Below are positions 1-10,259 of a stretch of DNA of 51,707 nucleotides, piece by piece. A program made the position numbers and the translations under genes. Position 1 is the first letter of the stretch, and every line of letters starts with the position of its first letter. The stretch lies in assembly GCF_018614655.1 (NCBI RefSeq), contig NZ_JAGGOG010000030.1, forward strand, positions 1-51,707, read 5' to 3'. This stretch comes from Pseudomonas fluorescens (GTDB taxonomy: Bacteria > Pseudomonadota > Gammaproteobacteria > Pseudomonadales > Pseudomonadaceae). A model generated the notes under the pieces. That model did no database searches. It saw only the letters and a list, made by a program, of their open reading frames with translations, and was not told the DNA's origin.

Positions 1-36
1 ATTTCCCTGCAACCCTGCACCCCACCCTTTTTTGCG

Positions 37-1070
37 ATGGCCATCTGCACTACCTATTGTCTGCGCCCCAATCGGCTAATCACCTCGCCCCTTATTCAGT
101 TGGTTCAGGGTAAGAACTATGCGGGCAAGCGCAAGCAGGCCCGCCGCGAACGGTTCCTCGCCGAGATGGATCAGGTGGTGCCCTGGAGTGGCTTGCTGGG
201 GCTGATCGAGCCGTTCTACCCAAAGGCCGGCGGCGGCCGTAGACCTTACCCGCTGGAAACGATGCTGCGTATTCATCTGTTGCACAACTGGTTCTCTTTG
301 AGCGATCCAGTCATGGAAGAGGCGCTGTATGAAATCGCGCCCATGCGTCAGTTCGCACGCCTGACGCTGAGCGCGCCGATCCCCAAAGACACCTCGATGA
401 TGAACTTCCGACACCTGCTGGAAAAGCACCAGATGGCCCCAGCAATCCTCGCGGTCATCAACGGTTATTTGCAGGAAAAGGGTCTCTCGCTACGCCAGGG
501 CACCATCGTCGATGCCACCATTATTCATGCTCCCAGCTCGACCAAGAACCGAGACGGTAAGCGTGATCGCGAGATGCATCAGACCAAAAAGGGCAGCCAG
601 TTTTACTTTGGAGTGAAGGCGCATATTGGCGCCGATAGCGAGTCGGGCCTGGCGCATCATGTCCATGGCACCGCAGCCAGCATGGCCGATGTCACGCAGG
701 TCGCCGAACTGTTACATGGCGAAGAAAATGCGGCGTACGCAGACGCCGGCTACACCGGTGTTGAGAAGCGCGAGGAGCATGAAAATCGTGAGGTGATCTG
801 GCAGATCGACGCCCGGCGCAGCATCTATTCCAAGCTCAGAAACGCAGCCTGATCGACCAGGCCAAGCGCAAAATCGAATATCTCAAAACGCAGATGCGGG
901 CCAAGGTTGAGCATCCATTGTTTCGGGTGATCAAGCGGCAGTTTGGTTACGTTAAAGTACGGTTTCGCGGACTGATGAAAAACACCGTTCAGTTGATGAC
1001 GCTGTTCGCCCTGTCAAACCTGTGGATGGCTCGAAAACAGCTGATGGCTATGGGCGAATTGCACGCTTAA
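37..1070 (+). pseudogene. IS5-family transposase, frameshifted
   Basis: DDE transposase of the IS5 family. The first frame (37-852, 271 aa) carries the typical N-terminal region (KRKQARRERFLAEMDQVVPW) and the catalytic core up to YTGVEKREEHENREVIW. It then runs into a stop at 850-852. The other conserved end (RSLIDQAKRKIEYLKTQ, then VIKRQFGYVKVRFRGL) continues in another frame to the TAA at 1068-1070. The total is 1034 nt, which fits a one-base loss in a 1035-nt gene. The 3' flank ends in an IS5-like terminus (ggagcatccct reading outward at about 1161-1171); the left terminus lies outside the window. The protein is probably inactive unless frameshifting occurs. Confidence 0.88.
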
Positions 1071-1171
1071 CGTGGAGAACTGGGCGTAGAAGCCCGCCAA
1101 AACAGGCGGTATGGGGTGTTGCTCGGAAAAGACCGTAAAACGCAGTGACTTTTTCAACTCGGAGCATCCCT

Positions 1172-1591
1172 AGGCACGCAGGTGGTAGATTTCAAGAGTT
1201 TGCAGCCGCGTCCGCCTCACCATGAGTCATTTTCATAATATGGCGGCTATGCCGCGGTGTGTCTATGGTGGCTGGTTTAAAGCGTACCCAGCAACTGCCC
1301 CTCTACCGTAACCATGCCCGGTACGGCTTCCAGAGCCAGCAAAATGCGCTGCCTGCATGGCCCGACATTTCAGGGTGGGTATTCCGAGAGATCTCGTCTT
1401 ACCATTTTTCTTCCTTCGGAATTATGACGCTCCGAAGCGGTCGCGGTGGGTCACAGTTTACGCTGATCGTCACGATTGCTCTATCGATTGTCAGGGCTCA
1501 AGGAGGTCGTTTAACACGGACTACCTCCAAGCAACTATGCAGCCATGATCAGCCAGAGCAGACTCCGAAATGAATGCCGCACTAAGCTAAA
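1172..1591. other. Intergenic, no supported gene
   Basis: Between the IS5 remnant and the hrp box of effector 1 I see only short overlapping frames without recognisable motifs, including a 104-codon frame at 1259-1573. I regard this as non-coding flank of the effector promoter. Confidence 0.5.
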
Positions 1592-1619
1592 GGAACCCCC
1601 CGCCGATATCTACCACCCA
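1592..1619 (+). promoter_or_regulatory. hrp box (HrpL promoter) of effector 1
   Basis: GGAACC at 1592-1597, then 15 bases, then CCACCCA at 1613-1619. This matches the HrpL sigma-factor consensus GGAACC-N15/16-CCACNNA exactly. It ends 43 bases before the ATG at 1663, the same spacing as the hrp box of effector 2. Transcription would start at about 1625, downstream of the alternative upstream start at 1621, which supports the ATG at 1663. Confidence 0.9.
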
Positions 1620-1662
1620 TTTGAGACTTGTATGGCTGAACGTCACCAGCCAGGAGTCATTT

Positions 1663-4600
1663 ATGATACCGCCGCGTCAGTTGCCGGCTAGTTCAAGCTT
1701 TGGGCCCTCGCTTGTCTATTTGCCGACAGTCCAGGTTCTGTCGCCCCTCGCTCGCGGTTACGAAAAATGTCGTGAATTGGGCGACGGTGCAAGGGCTATG
1801 GTGCGCCTCGTCAAAGCATTGGTTGGTCTGACCAGGCAGCCATCGCTCAACGCTCCCCCAGGCAGCACTGAGGGTGAGGCCGCTCAAGCAGAGATGTCTG
1901 TACCCTTGTTAGCTCTGGCCAGCGACGCTGAGCAGAGCGGTGAGCGACTGATAGAAGAGGTCGCGTATCTGTTAAAACGTCATGCCCTGGGAGGCCCCCC
2001 GATCACGGGGTTTGAGGAAAATTCCTACGCTGACAAATTGGACATCTGGTATCAATCTTCCTCCTCATCGTATAATGCCCTGCATAAATTTGCAGCTCTA
2101 AGAATTGATACCTTACGAAAGCAACCCGTAATGTCTGCCTCTGAGCTGACTGAGGCTCTTATCGCTAGTACACGAGGGACGGCCGAGCAGAGCACCAATA
2201 CTGCGATTACAGCCGATGCGCAAAATGCGTTGCGGTCCATGATAGCTCAGGTGTGGCGTCAGTCCATTCTCGCCACAATCGACTCGCGCACTGAGAGCCG
2301 CCTGGATGCCAACCAATTCCATTCGCTGCTACAGACACCTGTGCACAAGCTGGCTGAGTCTCTGACGCTGTTAGTGCCAGCCTCAGACCAAACTGGTAGC
2401 CCCGATGTTCGCGAGCGCGGTGTCCGTCAAGCCCGGGCCATTAACGTCGACAGCGGCGCCGCAAACCGGGTGCCCGCTGGTGCGACCGTTACGCCGGGGA
2501 TGGCGCCGGCGTCGCCGGAGACCGCGGTGTTGCTGGCAAAGCTGAGCGTATGGCAGAGCGACCGGGTGGCTTTCCGGAATAACATCCCCTCCGCCTGGGT
2601 GTCGATTCAGGCGGGCTCCAGCCAGTGGTTTGAGGACCGCTTTCCGGATCTGACCAGAAAATTCGGTGAGGGGTGGCCGCGGCGGCTCGTGGTGCGCAGA
2701 TGGGAGGAAAATAAGGACGGGCAACGGGTGAACTTGGAAACGGCTCTTATAACGGAGCTGCCCTGGCGTGCGGCGACAGGAAAGGCGACGGCGATGCCGT
2801 TTTCCAACCGTGAAAACCGGTGCGAGATCCTGCTGCTGGACGCCAGGGGCGGGGAGGCTGTGGCGCCACCGGAGTTAAACGGCTTTCAGGCCAAGTGGAG
2901 CATTGCACTCAAGCTTGAGATGCAGGCGAAGCAGACGTTAGTGGGCTGGTACGCGTGGCGTCAGGACGCATTCTGGGAGGCGCCGGTGGAAGGCGGGGCT
3001 ACCTTCGCGAGCGTGGTGCGCCTGATGGCGGGCGGGTCTCTGCAGGACGAGGCCCTTCTGCGAGCCCGCGACGGCACGCTGAGCGCCGCGGGGCTGAAAA
3101 CAGTGCAAGAGGTGCTCGCCCCGCCCAAACCGGGTGCTCTCCCCGGTGTCTGGCGGTTAGTAGACGGGGGGCGCCCAGTGCCCGGAGCCTTCATGTTGAC
3201 ACAACGGAACGACTTGGCGGGCCCCGGGGCGGTGGTGCTGTGGCGATCCGGTGCCGGGCTGTCGGAGTTCAGCAGCCTGGAAGAGATGAAGAGCTGGCTA
3301 AAGGCGCAGGACGTCACCATGGGCGCAATTACAACGCCGAGGGTGGAAGGGGACGTGCTCGACTGCTGGCTTAAGGATCTGCGCGACCACATGAAGACAC
3401 GGTTCGCCCAAGCGCTGGCACAGGGGCCTGCGGGCGAGACCGTGACGGAGCTTCAGAGCCGCCTGGACGCGGCTGCCGACGCTGGGCCGTATCTGACCCT
3501 GACGCCAGCATTTGAGGCCCGTGGCGACCTGCTGACGCAGAAGTTACTGGATGACTGGTTGAACACCACGGGGCGTGAGGAGGCGCCTGGGCTGCGCCGC
3601 GACTGGCTGACGTTGGCGGCGGAGAAAGCCACGGTGCTCGCCCAGGAAAAGAACCTGATACAACCTGGACGGGTGGGCGCGCAGGACGTTCATGCATTCG
3701 CACGGGAGCGGTTGATTACGCTGGCAAAGGATAAGTACGGAAAGAACATTGACCCGGACAGGATAACGCTTGATATACCGGAGCTGACCGTGCCGCTGAA
3801 CACACCGGGCGCCATCCGGCCCAGTCCCTTTGTGGGCGATAAAACCCGGCTGACCCACGATAGGCGCACGATGACGCAGTGGTCGGTGGATAACCTGACG
3901 CTCTCCCGACGCTTCAACGCGCACGTCACCGCCACGACCAACGCAGAACTGTCGCCGACGGGCACACAGGAGGGGGGGAGCGGGGATACTCTGACGCCGG
4001 CGCAAATAATTGCTCTTGTGCGGGAGGCGGACGTGGCGAAAGCCTACCAGGCGCACCTGCAGGCGCGTTGGCTGACGTCAGAGCAGGGCCAGGCGGCCCG
4101 TGCGGGGTTTACCCGAGTGATGGATGTGTCGATGAAAGAGGGGGTTCACCGTGCCGTGCTGAACGGGAGGCTACTGACACCGTACCGGGAGGGGAATGCG
4201 CTGTGGCACCGGGGGTTGGAGATGGTGCTGGCCGCGTTGACCTCGCGCACCGCGGAGGAGCGGCTGAAGGTCCGCGGTCGGGAGGTGATGGTGAGCCAGG
4301 TTTATGTGCTGGATAAGGCCGTGCCTGGGGCGCTGATGTTCGGCACAAAGCCCCCGGGCAGCGTGGTGATATACACGCCGGGCGCGCCGGACGGCATTGA
4401 GTTCAGAGAGGGGAAAAACGAGCGGGATCTGTTCATTAGACTGATGAGCGTGAAGGGGATGGGCGAGTACCTGGCGGCACGGGTGCATGTCGGCGGTCAG
4501 CCAGCGGCGACGACTCATCTAGCGGGCAAAGGTCGGCTGGCATCGTCGCTGTCGGTGAAGGAAATAGCCGGGGACTTTATGGACGCCACGTACGAGGCGT

Positions 4601-6579
4601 CGGTGCGCACGGTGGTGATGGACGTCAGCGCACACGCTGTGACGAACGCGAAGGCCGATTGGCAATCAGTCGAGAGCATCCTGCGGACTGCGGGGACCCA
4701 GATTTTAAGCATGGCGACGCCGTTCCTCGGGCCTCTGTCGATACCGGTAGCGCTGAGCAGGGCAGGTCTGCACTTTGCCTTGGCAGGCGTCGCGTTTCAG
4801 CAAGGGAGCACGCACGATGGGGTAAACGAGTTGCTTGAGGGCTTCGGCGCGCTGACGGAAGGGGCGCCCACCGCTGCGATCGTGCCCGTGCGTAGACCGG
4901 TGGGCAGGCCGACAGGGCAGGCCGCGCGCCGGCCGGCGGGCGACGATGTGAGTGGGGGGGCGCAGGTAGCTGCGAGAAGGCCCTCTGCGCACGCGGTGCG
5001 AAGGCCCGGGGGGGACGATGCGATACGGCCAGCGGCCGAGTTGCCTGGGCTAGGGCTGAGGGATGTAGACAGGGGCGTTCACATGCCAGGGCCGGGCGTG
5101 CTGGCCGTGCGGGAGTGGAGAGCGCTGAACGTACGCTCTGCGGAAGGGTTGGAGCGGACGCAGCACCGCGGGCTGTGGAAGGTGCCGGGTAAACAGGAAT
5201 ACTACCAGGAGATCGGGGGGGACTTTTACCGGGCGAGGCTGACCGGCCAGGGACGGGAGATTTACAGGGAGGGTGACGCGTCGCATGGGCGGAGGGTGTT
5301 GGAGCGGGCTGACGGGCTGCTGGACGTAGAGCCGGAGGGCAACCGGGGAAGCGGCGGGGGAGGCACTATTGGAAGGCTCACTTCACTAAGCAGGAAAGTT
5401 GATGTTGATATGGGATCTCTATTGTTCAGTGGGATATCCCGGAATAAACGCAATGATGAGTCGCCATTTTTAACGAAGCTAAACGGCAGAACCATTCCTG
5501 TTCTTTTTGATTTAGATAAAAACTCATGGGTAAGAGAGGATGACGGAACATATTTGCGGTTTGACAAGATTAGTTGTCTCATGGCGGGTGTGCCTACACC
5601 GCCTGTAGCAGCAACAGCTGAGCAGCGCACTCAGGCATTGAGGGATTTCAAAATAGCTAAGGTTCCGTCGATAAATACTTTGAAAAGCGTCGGTCAAGCA
5701 CCGGGGGCAGCTGAAGTGCCGAAGAACTTTGAACAGATATGGATAGGCAGTGCCGAGAAATTGTTGGAGCAGCAGGCGAATGTATTTAATAATTCACGGC
5801 TTGCTCAACGGAATGGCTACACATTTAACATTAATGTATTGCTTGATGGCGATGATCTCGAGGTTTTGAATAATCTGCGAAGCAAGTTTAAAGAGGCCAA
5901 TATTATTAATATGCGGGAAAGCGCAGAGTTCAAGAGTTTCACTAAAACAAAATACTATGAGGTTTTTGAAACGATTAGCAGTGGGCCTGATGCCAATCGT
6001 GCGTCGGCATGTGATATGTACCGGTTATGGCTGCTTGATCAGAAAGGTGGCTATTACCTTGATGTTGATGATAGGGTTGTCGATGGTTTTTTTAAAGAGA
6101 AGCATTGTGTTGCGAAAGGTAATATTATCCCTTCTTTAGTGGTGAGTAAAAAAGAGTTATCGTTGAGTTATGATATAAATAACAATTTTTTTGGAACTAG
6201 GCCTGAAAATGAAATGTTGCGCGAGGTTCTTGCAGAAGGATATAGAAAATGGGCAAAAAATCCTAGCATGTATAAACGTAGGCCGGTGATCTCAAAAGGT
6301 CAAAATATCACGCAAGCTGATTTTAATAGCCTGAATAAATACATGTCGAATATTGCAAGTACTTGGGGTCCTAAAACGCTTAGCGCTAAATTTTTCGCTA
6401 AAAATCAAGAATACGAATCATACAGAGAGTCAATTTCTTCTATGGATTCGTTAAAAGAGAATAAAGGTGTTTTTTCCAATCAATGGCGGGACTGGGCAGT
6501 GCAAGCCAGAAATGATTTATTCTCTGCCAGTAGAAAGATTGAAATGGGAAATAATCATTCTTGGCTGCATTCAAGGTGA
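1663..6579 (+). CDS. Giant HrpL-regulated toxin/effector with C-terminal TcdA/TcdB-like glycosyltransferase
   Basis: 1638 aa. The start is chosen at MIPPRQ because AGGAG lies at 1652-1656, the hrp box is upstream, and the homologue at 36047 starts the same way. The first 12 residues have no acidic residue and have Pro at 3 and 4, as in P. syringae type III effectors; no classical signal peptide is seen. Residues ~1-240 form a module shared with the other two giants (LSPLARGY, KLAESL). The body has DUF6543/dermonecrotic-toxin-like patterns (PGVWRLV..GAFMLTQ; YTPGAPDGIEFRE) and a hydrophobic stretch near 1010-1045. An Arg/Pro-rich linker (~1075-1125) and a Gly-rich hinge follow. From V1352 a GT44-like domain begins with EQIWIG; D1451/R1454 (ACDMYR) and D1467-V-D1469 match the UDP-sugar and metal sites of TcdB, and it ends in SWLHSR. 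A transferase that glycosylates host proteins is inferred; the target is unknown. The coding sequence turns AT-rich after about 5370, suggesting domain acquisition. Confidence 0.9.
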   Translation: MIPPRQLPASSSFGPSLVYLPTVQVLSPLARGYEKCRELGDGARAMVRLVKALVGLTRQPSLNAPPGSTEGEAAQAEMSVPLLALASDAEQSGERLIEEVAYLLKRHALGGPPITGFEENSYADKLDIWYQSSSSSYNALHKFAALRIDTLRKQPVMSASELTEALIASTRGTAEQSTNTAITADAQNALRSMIAQVWRQSILATIDSRTESRLDANQFHSLLQTPVHKLAESLTLLVPASDQTGSPDVRERGVRQARAINVDSGAANRVPAGATVTPGMAPASPETAVLLAKLSVWQSDRVAFRNNIPSAWVSIQAGSSQWFEDRFPDLTRKFGEGWPRRLVVRRWEENKDGQRVNLETALITELPWRAATGKATAMPFSNRENRCEILLLDARGGEAVAPPELNGFQAKWSIALKLEMQAKQTLVGWYAWRQDAFWEAPVEGGATFASVVRLMAGGSLQDEALLRARDGTLSAAGLKTVQEVLAPPKPGALPGVWRLVDGGRPVPGAFMLTQRNDLAGPGAVVLWRSGAGLSEFSSLEEMKSWLKAQDVTMGAITTPRVEGDVLDCWLKDLRDHMKTRFAQALAQGPAGETVTELQSRLDAAADAGPYLTLTPAFEARGDLLTQKLLDDWLNTTGREEAPGLRRDWLTLAAEKATVLAQEKNLIQPGRVGAQDVHAFARERLITLAKDKYGKNIDPDRITLDIPELTVPLNTPGAIRPSPFVGDKTRLTHDRRTMTQWSVDNLTLSRRFNAHVTATTNAELSPTGTQEGGSGDTLTPAQIIALVREADVAKAYQAHLQARWLTSEQGQAARAGFTRVMDVSMKEGVHRAVLNGRLLTPYREGNALWHRGLEMVLAALTSRTAEERLKVRGREVMVSQVYVLDKAVPGALMFGTKPPGSVVIYTPGAPDGIEFREGKNERDLFIRLMSVKGMGEYLAARVHVGGQPAATTHLAGKGRLASSLSVKEIAGDFMDATYEASVRTVVMDVSAHAVTNAKADWQSVESILRTAGTQILSMATPFLGPLSIPVALSRAGLHFALAGVAFQQGSTHDGVNELLEGFGALTEGAPTAAIVPVRRPVGRPTGQAARRPAGDDVSGGAQVAARRPSAHAVRRPGGDDAIRPAAELPGLGLRDVDRGVHMPGPGVLAVREWRALNVRSAEGLERTQHRGLWKVPGKQEYYQEIGGDFYRARLTGQGREIYREGDASHGRRVLERADGLLDVEPEGNRGSGGGGTIGRLTSLSRKVDVDMGSLLFSGISRNKRNDESPFLTKLNGRTIPVLFDLDKNSWVREDDGTYLRFDKISCLMAGVPTPPVAATAEQRTQALRDFKIAKVPSINTLKSVGQAPGAAEVPKNFEQIWIGSAEKLLEQQANVFNNSRLAQRNGYTFNINVLLDGDDLEVLNNLRSKFKEANIINMRESAEFKSFTKTKYYEVFETISSGPDANRASACDMYRLWLLDQKGGYYLDVDDRVVDGFFKEKHCVAKGNIIPSLVVSKKELSLSYDINNNFFGTRPENEMLREVLAEGYRKWAKNPSMYKRRPVISKGQNITQADFNSLNKYMSNIASTWGPKTLSAKFFAKNQEYESYRESISSMDSLKENKGVFSNQWRDWAVQARNDLFSASRKIEMGNNHSWLHSR

Positions 6580-7206
6580 GCGAAGGCGGTGTACGCTCAA
6601 GTCGCCGAAATTTTCGTCCGGCCTAAGAATGTGTCTATTAATATGGGTAGCGCTGCGAAAACGCTCGTTTGCGCAGCAATTTTACTATGCCTCTCTCAGC
6701 TCGAAGTTCTTCGATTGCAAACATCGTATTGCATCATTGAGCCAATTAGCAATAGGTTAGTGAGAGGACACATGCTGACCACCCGTACATCCTGATCCAG
6801 AAGTATTAAAATGACCACGCCCCACGGCATTTCCAGAAAATGTATGCCGAAATGAGGTGCTGTTCTGATTGACAGTCGGACGTTGGAAATCATAAGAGGT
6901 GGTATGCCGCGACGTGCGCTGGCACTTGTACTCGGGGGCAGGGACACCGATATGAATTGATTGAGGACTGGCAGATGTGCGAACGCAACCAAATACCCAA
7001 GAAAATTCAGCCGGTTCCTTAGGGATGCTTATAGGGATGCCTCCCGGAAATCAATAGGTAACGGTGTTGGCTTTTAGTCTTATATCTGGCCTTTTCGCCA
7101 ACGCCTGCTGGCCCTGATGGAATCCGCTGACGAGGCTTGAAAATCGAGCTGAAGTCTATGCCTGTGGCTCATATTCCCTACCAGGTTTACCTCGTCACGG
7201 TCTGAC
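6580..7206. other. Intergenic remnant region downstream of effector 1
   Basis: No gene is supported. Positions 6612-6680 resemble 49851-49920 beside the resolvase remnant. The rest looks like decayed insertion debris up to the IS1111 remnant. Confidence 0.45.
6612..6680 (+). repeat. Diverged direct repeat, copy A (copy B at 49851-49920)
   Basis: Both copies start with gtccggccta and share interrupted blocks through aacg and ttcgtt/ctcgttt to gcagc, roughly 70 percent alike by eye. Copy B abuts a decayed serine resolvase, so both may be parts of related transposons next to effector genes. Function is unknown. Confidence 0.5.
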
Positions 7207-8255
7207 CTATTTGCTATCACCTGTTTGCCGCCTGCGCTCCTTGTGGAGTCTATTGATGACTGTTTTCAATGCCCGCAGGGCATACCGTAAAGAGTTCGGC
7301 TCGATGTGGTGAGCCCTTGGCCAGTACGGCCAAAGCGTTCTGGCGAGCTTGTTGGCCAGTGCCGCTGCCGTCACGGTATAAGGCCGCCTAGCTGGCAAGC
7401 GCTGTACCCATTCGGATCTCTGGCCTCTATTGATGATTGAGCGTGTTCCCTGCATTAGCAATGTTCGCATGTAGGTGTCGCCGCGCTTGCTCAGCCCTAG
7501 CGTCGAATCCGTCGACCGGATCCCGCTTGGCGAGGAGCCAGCCCTGGCCAAGCCACAAACCGTCGATCTGACTGAAAGGTTTTCGCGTCACCCATTGAGG
7601 CAACCTACTGCGGGGATCTCAGCAATTTTCTGGCAGTCGGCACTTTCACCCAGGCACTGCTTCAATCGAAGTTCTATACTATTAATTTCTTCATCCAACT
7701 AGATAACCCGCGTCCACTGCTCGCGAAGGCTTTCTAGCAACCAGCGTGGCACCTGAGATTCGGCATCCGCGAAGGTATCTGGAATGGCTTTACTCAGTTG
7801 CACATAGCCTTCGGGCAGCACAATGCCAAACTCATAACCCCTCTCCCGCGCAGGCTGTTGCTCTGCATGATGCGAAATTTCAGAGTTGTGCGCGTGTACG
7901 ATGCAGCGAGACCCTCGCTTGCTGGTCGGCTTGATGGTAACTGGCCAAGCAGCCTGGCTGCTGCACCGCTGTCCATATCGCCTGGCATCAGCCGCGTCAG
8001 TCTGTGTTTCTCAGCACCAACGGACGAATCGAGGGCGGAGCCAATAAGCGCACCTCATGACCAAAGCCTTGAAGTTGTCGGGCCCATCAATGAACCCCGC
8101 CACAGGCCTCAATCGCTATCAGGCATGTCTGCTGGACTGCGAAAAACGGTCAAACTTCGTCACGTCTGAATTTGATACGCTCGATTTTCCGGTTAGCGGA
8201 ACAACGGTATGCAACTGAAACACTTTCTTGGCGATGTCCATGGAGCCCTGATCAG
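7207..8255 (-). pseudogene. IS1111-type (IS110 family) transposase remnant
   Basis: Reading the minus strand, the N-terminal IS110 motif MDIAKKVFQLH lies near 8241. Later pieces (GHEVRLLAPPSIRP, PEGYVQLSKAIPDTFADAE, KIAEIPAVG) follow in changing frames. The longest intact piece, 7207-7551, has the C-terminal Transposase_20 signature LGLSKRGDTYMRTLLMQG and a typical tail. Several stops and frameshifts make it inactive. IS110-family elements use a DEDD/Ser transposase with a bridge RNA; I could not identify one here. Confidence 0.82.
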
Positions 8256-8357
8256 GACCAGTTTGAGCAGATTAGTGAGAAGAGGGTGAGAATTGCACCA
8301 AATTCGGGTTTGTGAAGTCCTACCGTCCGCCCGGTGGGGGCGGAGAGCACGAAAGCT

Positions 8358-9027
8358 TCCGTGATGGTCTGGGAGCGCAGGCGTTTAACAAAATTTCTAA
8401 CTAAGATCCAGGCGAGGGTTTGCTTTGCTTTAAATATTGAACCGAGCCATAAAATTGTGTTTCATCTAATGGTGCGCACCGGACTTCGCTCTTGCGAGGT
8501 ACGGAGGTTTTCAGTGAAGTATGGATTCAATCCACGGTTGAAAAAGGTATCCGCCAAGGGCAGATGATGAGCGTGGCTATTGAGCCAAAGGATATGCACA
8601 GCAAATTTGGTCGCCCAAAAATTATAGAGATTCCTTGGTGGCTTATGGAAGGGATGTGGTCTTATTCGCTCCATCAGCGTGAGATGCGTAAAACATACAG
8701 AGATAGAAATGTAAGTGCGCTGCTGCTTACGAATGAAGGGAGGCGCTACTCAAAATATTCCGTGGTCGATGTTATGAAAGTATATGAAAGGAAGAACCGG
8801 TTTTACGTTTGAGCTCAAATGCGTTGTCACACCTATGGGATGTAATATATTTTTATTTTGCGGAAAAGCAAGAGCTTTGAGGGGCGTTGTTATATGTTCG
8901 AGGTGGAGTGGGGTATTCGGATGTGTAAGCAACAATGATTTACCTGCATTTAATATATCAGCTTGAGGTTCAGTCAGTTCTTGCTTGTGAAGATGAACTT
9001 TGCATGATGTTCTCTCTGAATAAATGA
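8358..9027 (+). pseudogene. Tyrosine recombinase/integrase, decayed
   Basis: Fragments of a phage-type integrase catalytic domain occur in changing frames. FHLMVRTGLRSCEVRRF (about 8459-8510) holds the first catalytic Arg. VAIEPKDMHSKFGRPKIIEIP and WWLMEGMWSYSL follow to 8812. A degenerate HTY box is at about 8820-8845. ALLYVRGGVGYSDV and ATMIYLHLIYQLE carry the G-H/Y-S and the nucleophile Tyr near 8940-8950, ending at TGA 9025-9027. At least three lesions (frameshift near 8530, stops near 8812 and 8926) show it is dead. It may be the original integrase of part of this island. Confidence 0.75.
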
Positions 9028-9162
9028 TTGCGTAACAAGGTACATGTTGGCCCATAAAAAACTATAAGGCTGAGCTGCAGTCGGTTGCGGAAAGTTCTGT
9101 GAGTATTGAGGAAGAAATGGTCGTTTGGCTTCCAAGAAACTCCAGGCATTCTCGGCAATTGA

Positions 9163-9438
9163 TCATGCTCGATATCTAGGTTTCGGTTTCGATTCTTGGG
9201 TTATTCAATCCGTAGCCCTCTGGGCAAATCAGTACGTGTACAGCGTGATTCAAAGCACCAAGCACTTGAGGTTGAAAAAGAAAAGAACAGGATCCTCCGT
9301 GCTAAAACCGAACGGTTTTTAGCTGAGGTTGCGCGTTCGGCCACTATCAACCAATGTCTGTTGCTTGAAGTTATTCAATCGAAGGGCATAGCCAAAGGGA
9401 AGGTAGTGGCTTTCCCTAAGCCAGGAGGCTCTGTGTGA
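9163..9438 (+). CDS. Small basic coiled-coil protein, possible integrase partner remnant
   Basis: An open frame follows a TGA at 9160-9162 and has no ATG; TTG at 9196 gives 80 aa. The charged helical segment ALEVEKEKNRILRAKTERFLAEVARS suggests a coiled coil. Another frame just upstream (EEEMVVWLPRNSRHSRQL, about 9100-9170) looks like the missing 5' part, so this may be a frameshifted gene once co-transcribed with the integrase. I do not recognise the family. Confidence 0.35.
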   Translation, partial: SCSISRFRFRFLGYSIRSPLGKSVRVQRDSKHQALEVEKEKNRILRAKTERFLAEVARSATINQCLLLEVIQSKGIAKGKVVAFPKPGGSV

Positions 9439-9863
9439 CCTCCAATAGGGTGATTTGTGGCTACGGTATGACGTCCTGGCTACGACTCCTCAGGGCAGGC
9501 TCGGCAGTTAGCGATATCTGATGATTACTGAATTGGGAGGGAGCACTGGCGGTCAGCTCGATCGGCGCTGGCGGGCAAGATTCATCATGATCGGGCCTTT
9601 ATTGACTGGCGACCCTGTTCTAGGAGCGCGCGGAGGATCTGGAAAGCAAAACCGGTAGCAGATTTATATTTCCCGTGACGTGGCACTTCGTTTTGGCCGA
9701 TGTCTGCTGTTCGTGACGGGCAGCACTCGCACAGAAGCAGTCATTCAAAATTGCCTTAAGGCCGCTTATTCTGTGTCAGTGGTTTCCACTGATTTACGTT
9801 CTGATGGACACGATGGTGGCTCTGCCACGACCCACACGAAACGAACGCGAAACACGATCTGCA
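9439..9863. other. Intergenic, no supported gene
   Basis: Short frames only, including a 73-codon frame at 9680-9901 that overlaps the end of the regulator and has no motif. I see no RNA gene or clear terminator. Confidence 0.45.
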
Positions 9864-10172
9864 TTAGCATAGTGTGGACAGAGTTTTCATTATGCGGATA
9901 ATTTCGTGACTGGCTATGCGGTAGTACATGTATTTTCCCTCCCTGCGTGCCTTCACCAGGCCTTCGCCGCGCAGTATACCCAGCTGTTGCGAGAGAGTCG
10001 GCTGGCAAACTCCTATCAAGGTTTCCAACTCACCGACGTTCCATTCTCCCTGACTCAGTTGGCAAAGGATTAAAAACCTGTCCTCATTGGCCAATGTCTT
10101 TAGCAAAGAGCATGAGTTTGACATGCCGGTACGAAGTCGGGTGACTTGTCTTTTACTCAAAGTAAAATCCAT
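9864..10172 (-). CDS. ArsR/SmtB-family repressor, BigR/SqrR-like
   Basis: 102-aa winged-helix DNA-binding protein. The pattern LLKTLANEDRFLILCQLSQGEWNVGELE, then QPTLSQQLGILRGEGLV and RREGKYMYYRI, is the ArsR fold (recognition helix around residues 57-65). Cys37 and the terminal Cys102 match the position and spacing of the two redox cysteines of BigR/SqrR persulfide sensors; Cys56 lies just before the recognition helix. A reactive-sulfur or redox signal is therefore more likely than a metal, but this is inference. No cognate sulfide-oxidation gene is visible nearby, so it is an orphan. The upstream ATG is kept because the family has an N-terminal helix of this length. Confidence 0.85.
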   Translation of the reverse strand: MDFTLSKRQVTRLRTGMSNSCSLLKTLANEDRFLILCQLSQGEWNVGELETLIGVCQPTLSQQLGILRGEGLVKARREGKYMYYRIASHEIIRIMKTLSTLC

Positions 10173-10259
10173 GTCTTACAGTCCCTTGTATGATTGACAG
10201 TCTATGGGGGGTATTCTTTATAAACGCGAAAGCTTGGCTTATACCTAGCGTGGCAGGTA

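Noticed and set aside
1259..1573. 104-codon frame as a gene or effector chaperone
   Set aside because: No ribosome site, no chaperone-like composition, and it precedes rather than follows the hrp box.
1621..1662. Upstream start of effector 1 at 1621
   Set aside because: It would begin two bases after the hrp box -10 element, before the expected transcript start; MIPPRQ at 1663 has a ribosome site and matches the paralogue.
4705..4992. Minus-strand frames within effector 1
   Set aside because: They arise from the high GC of the real gene and encode Arg/Pro/His-rich sequence without domains.
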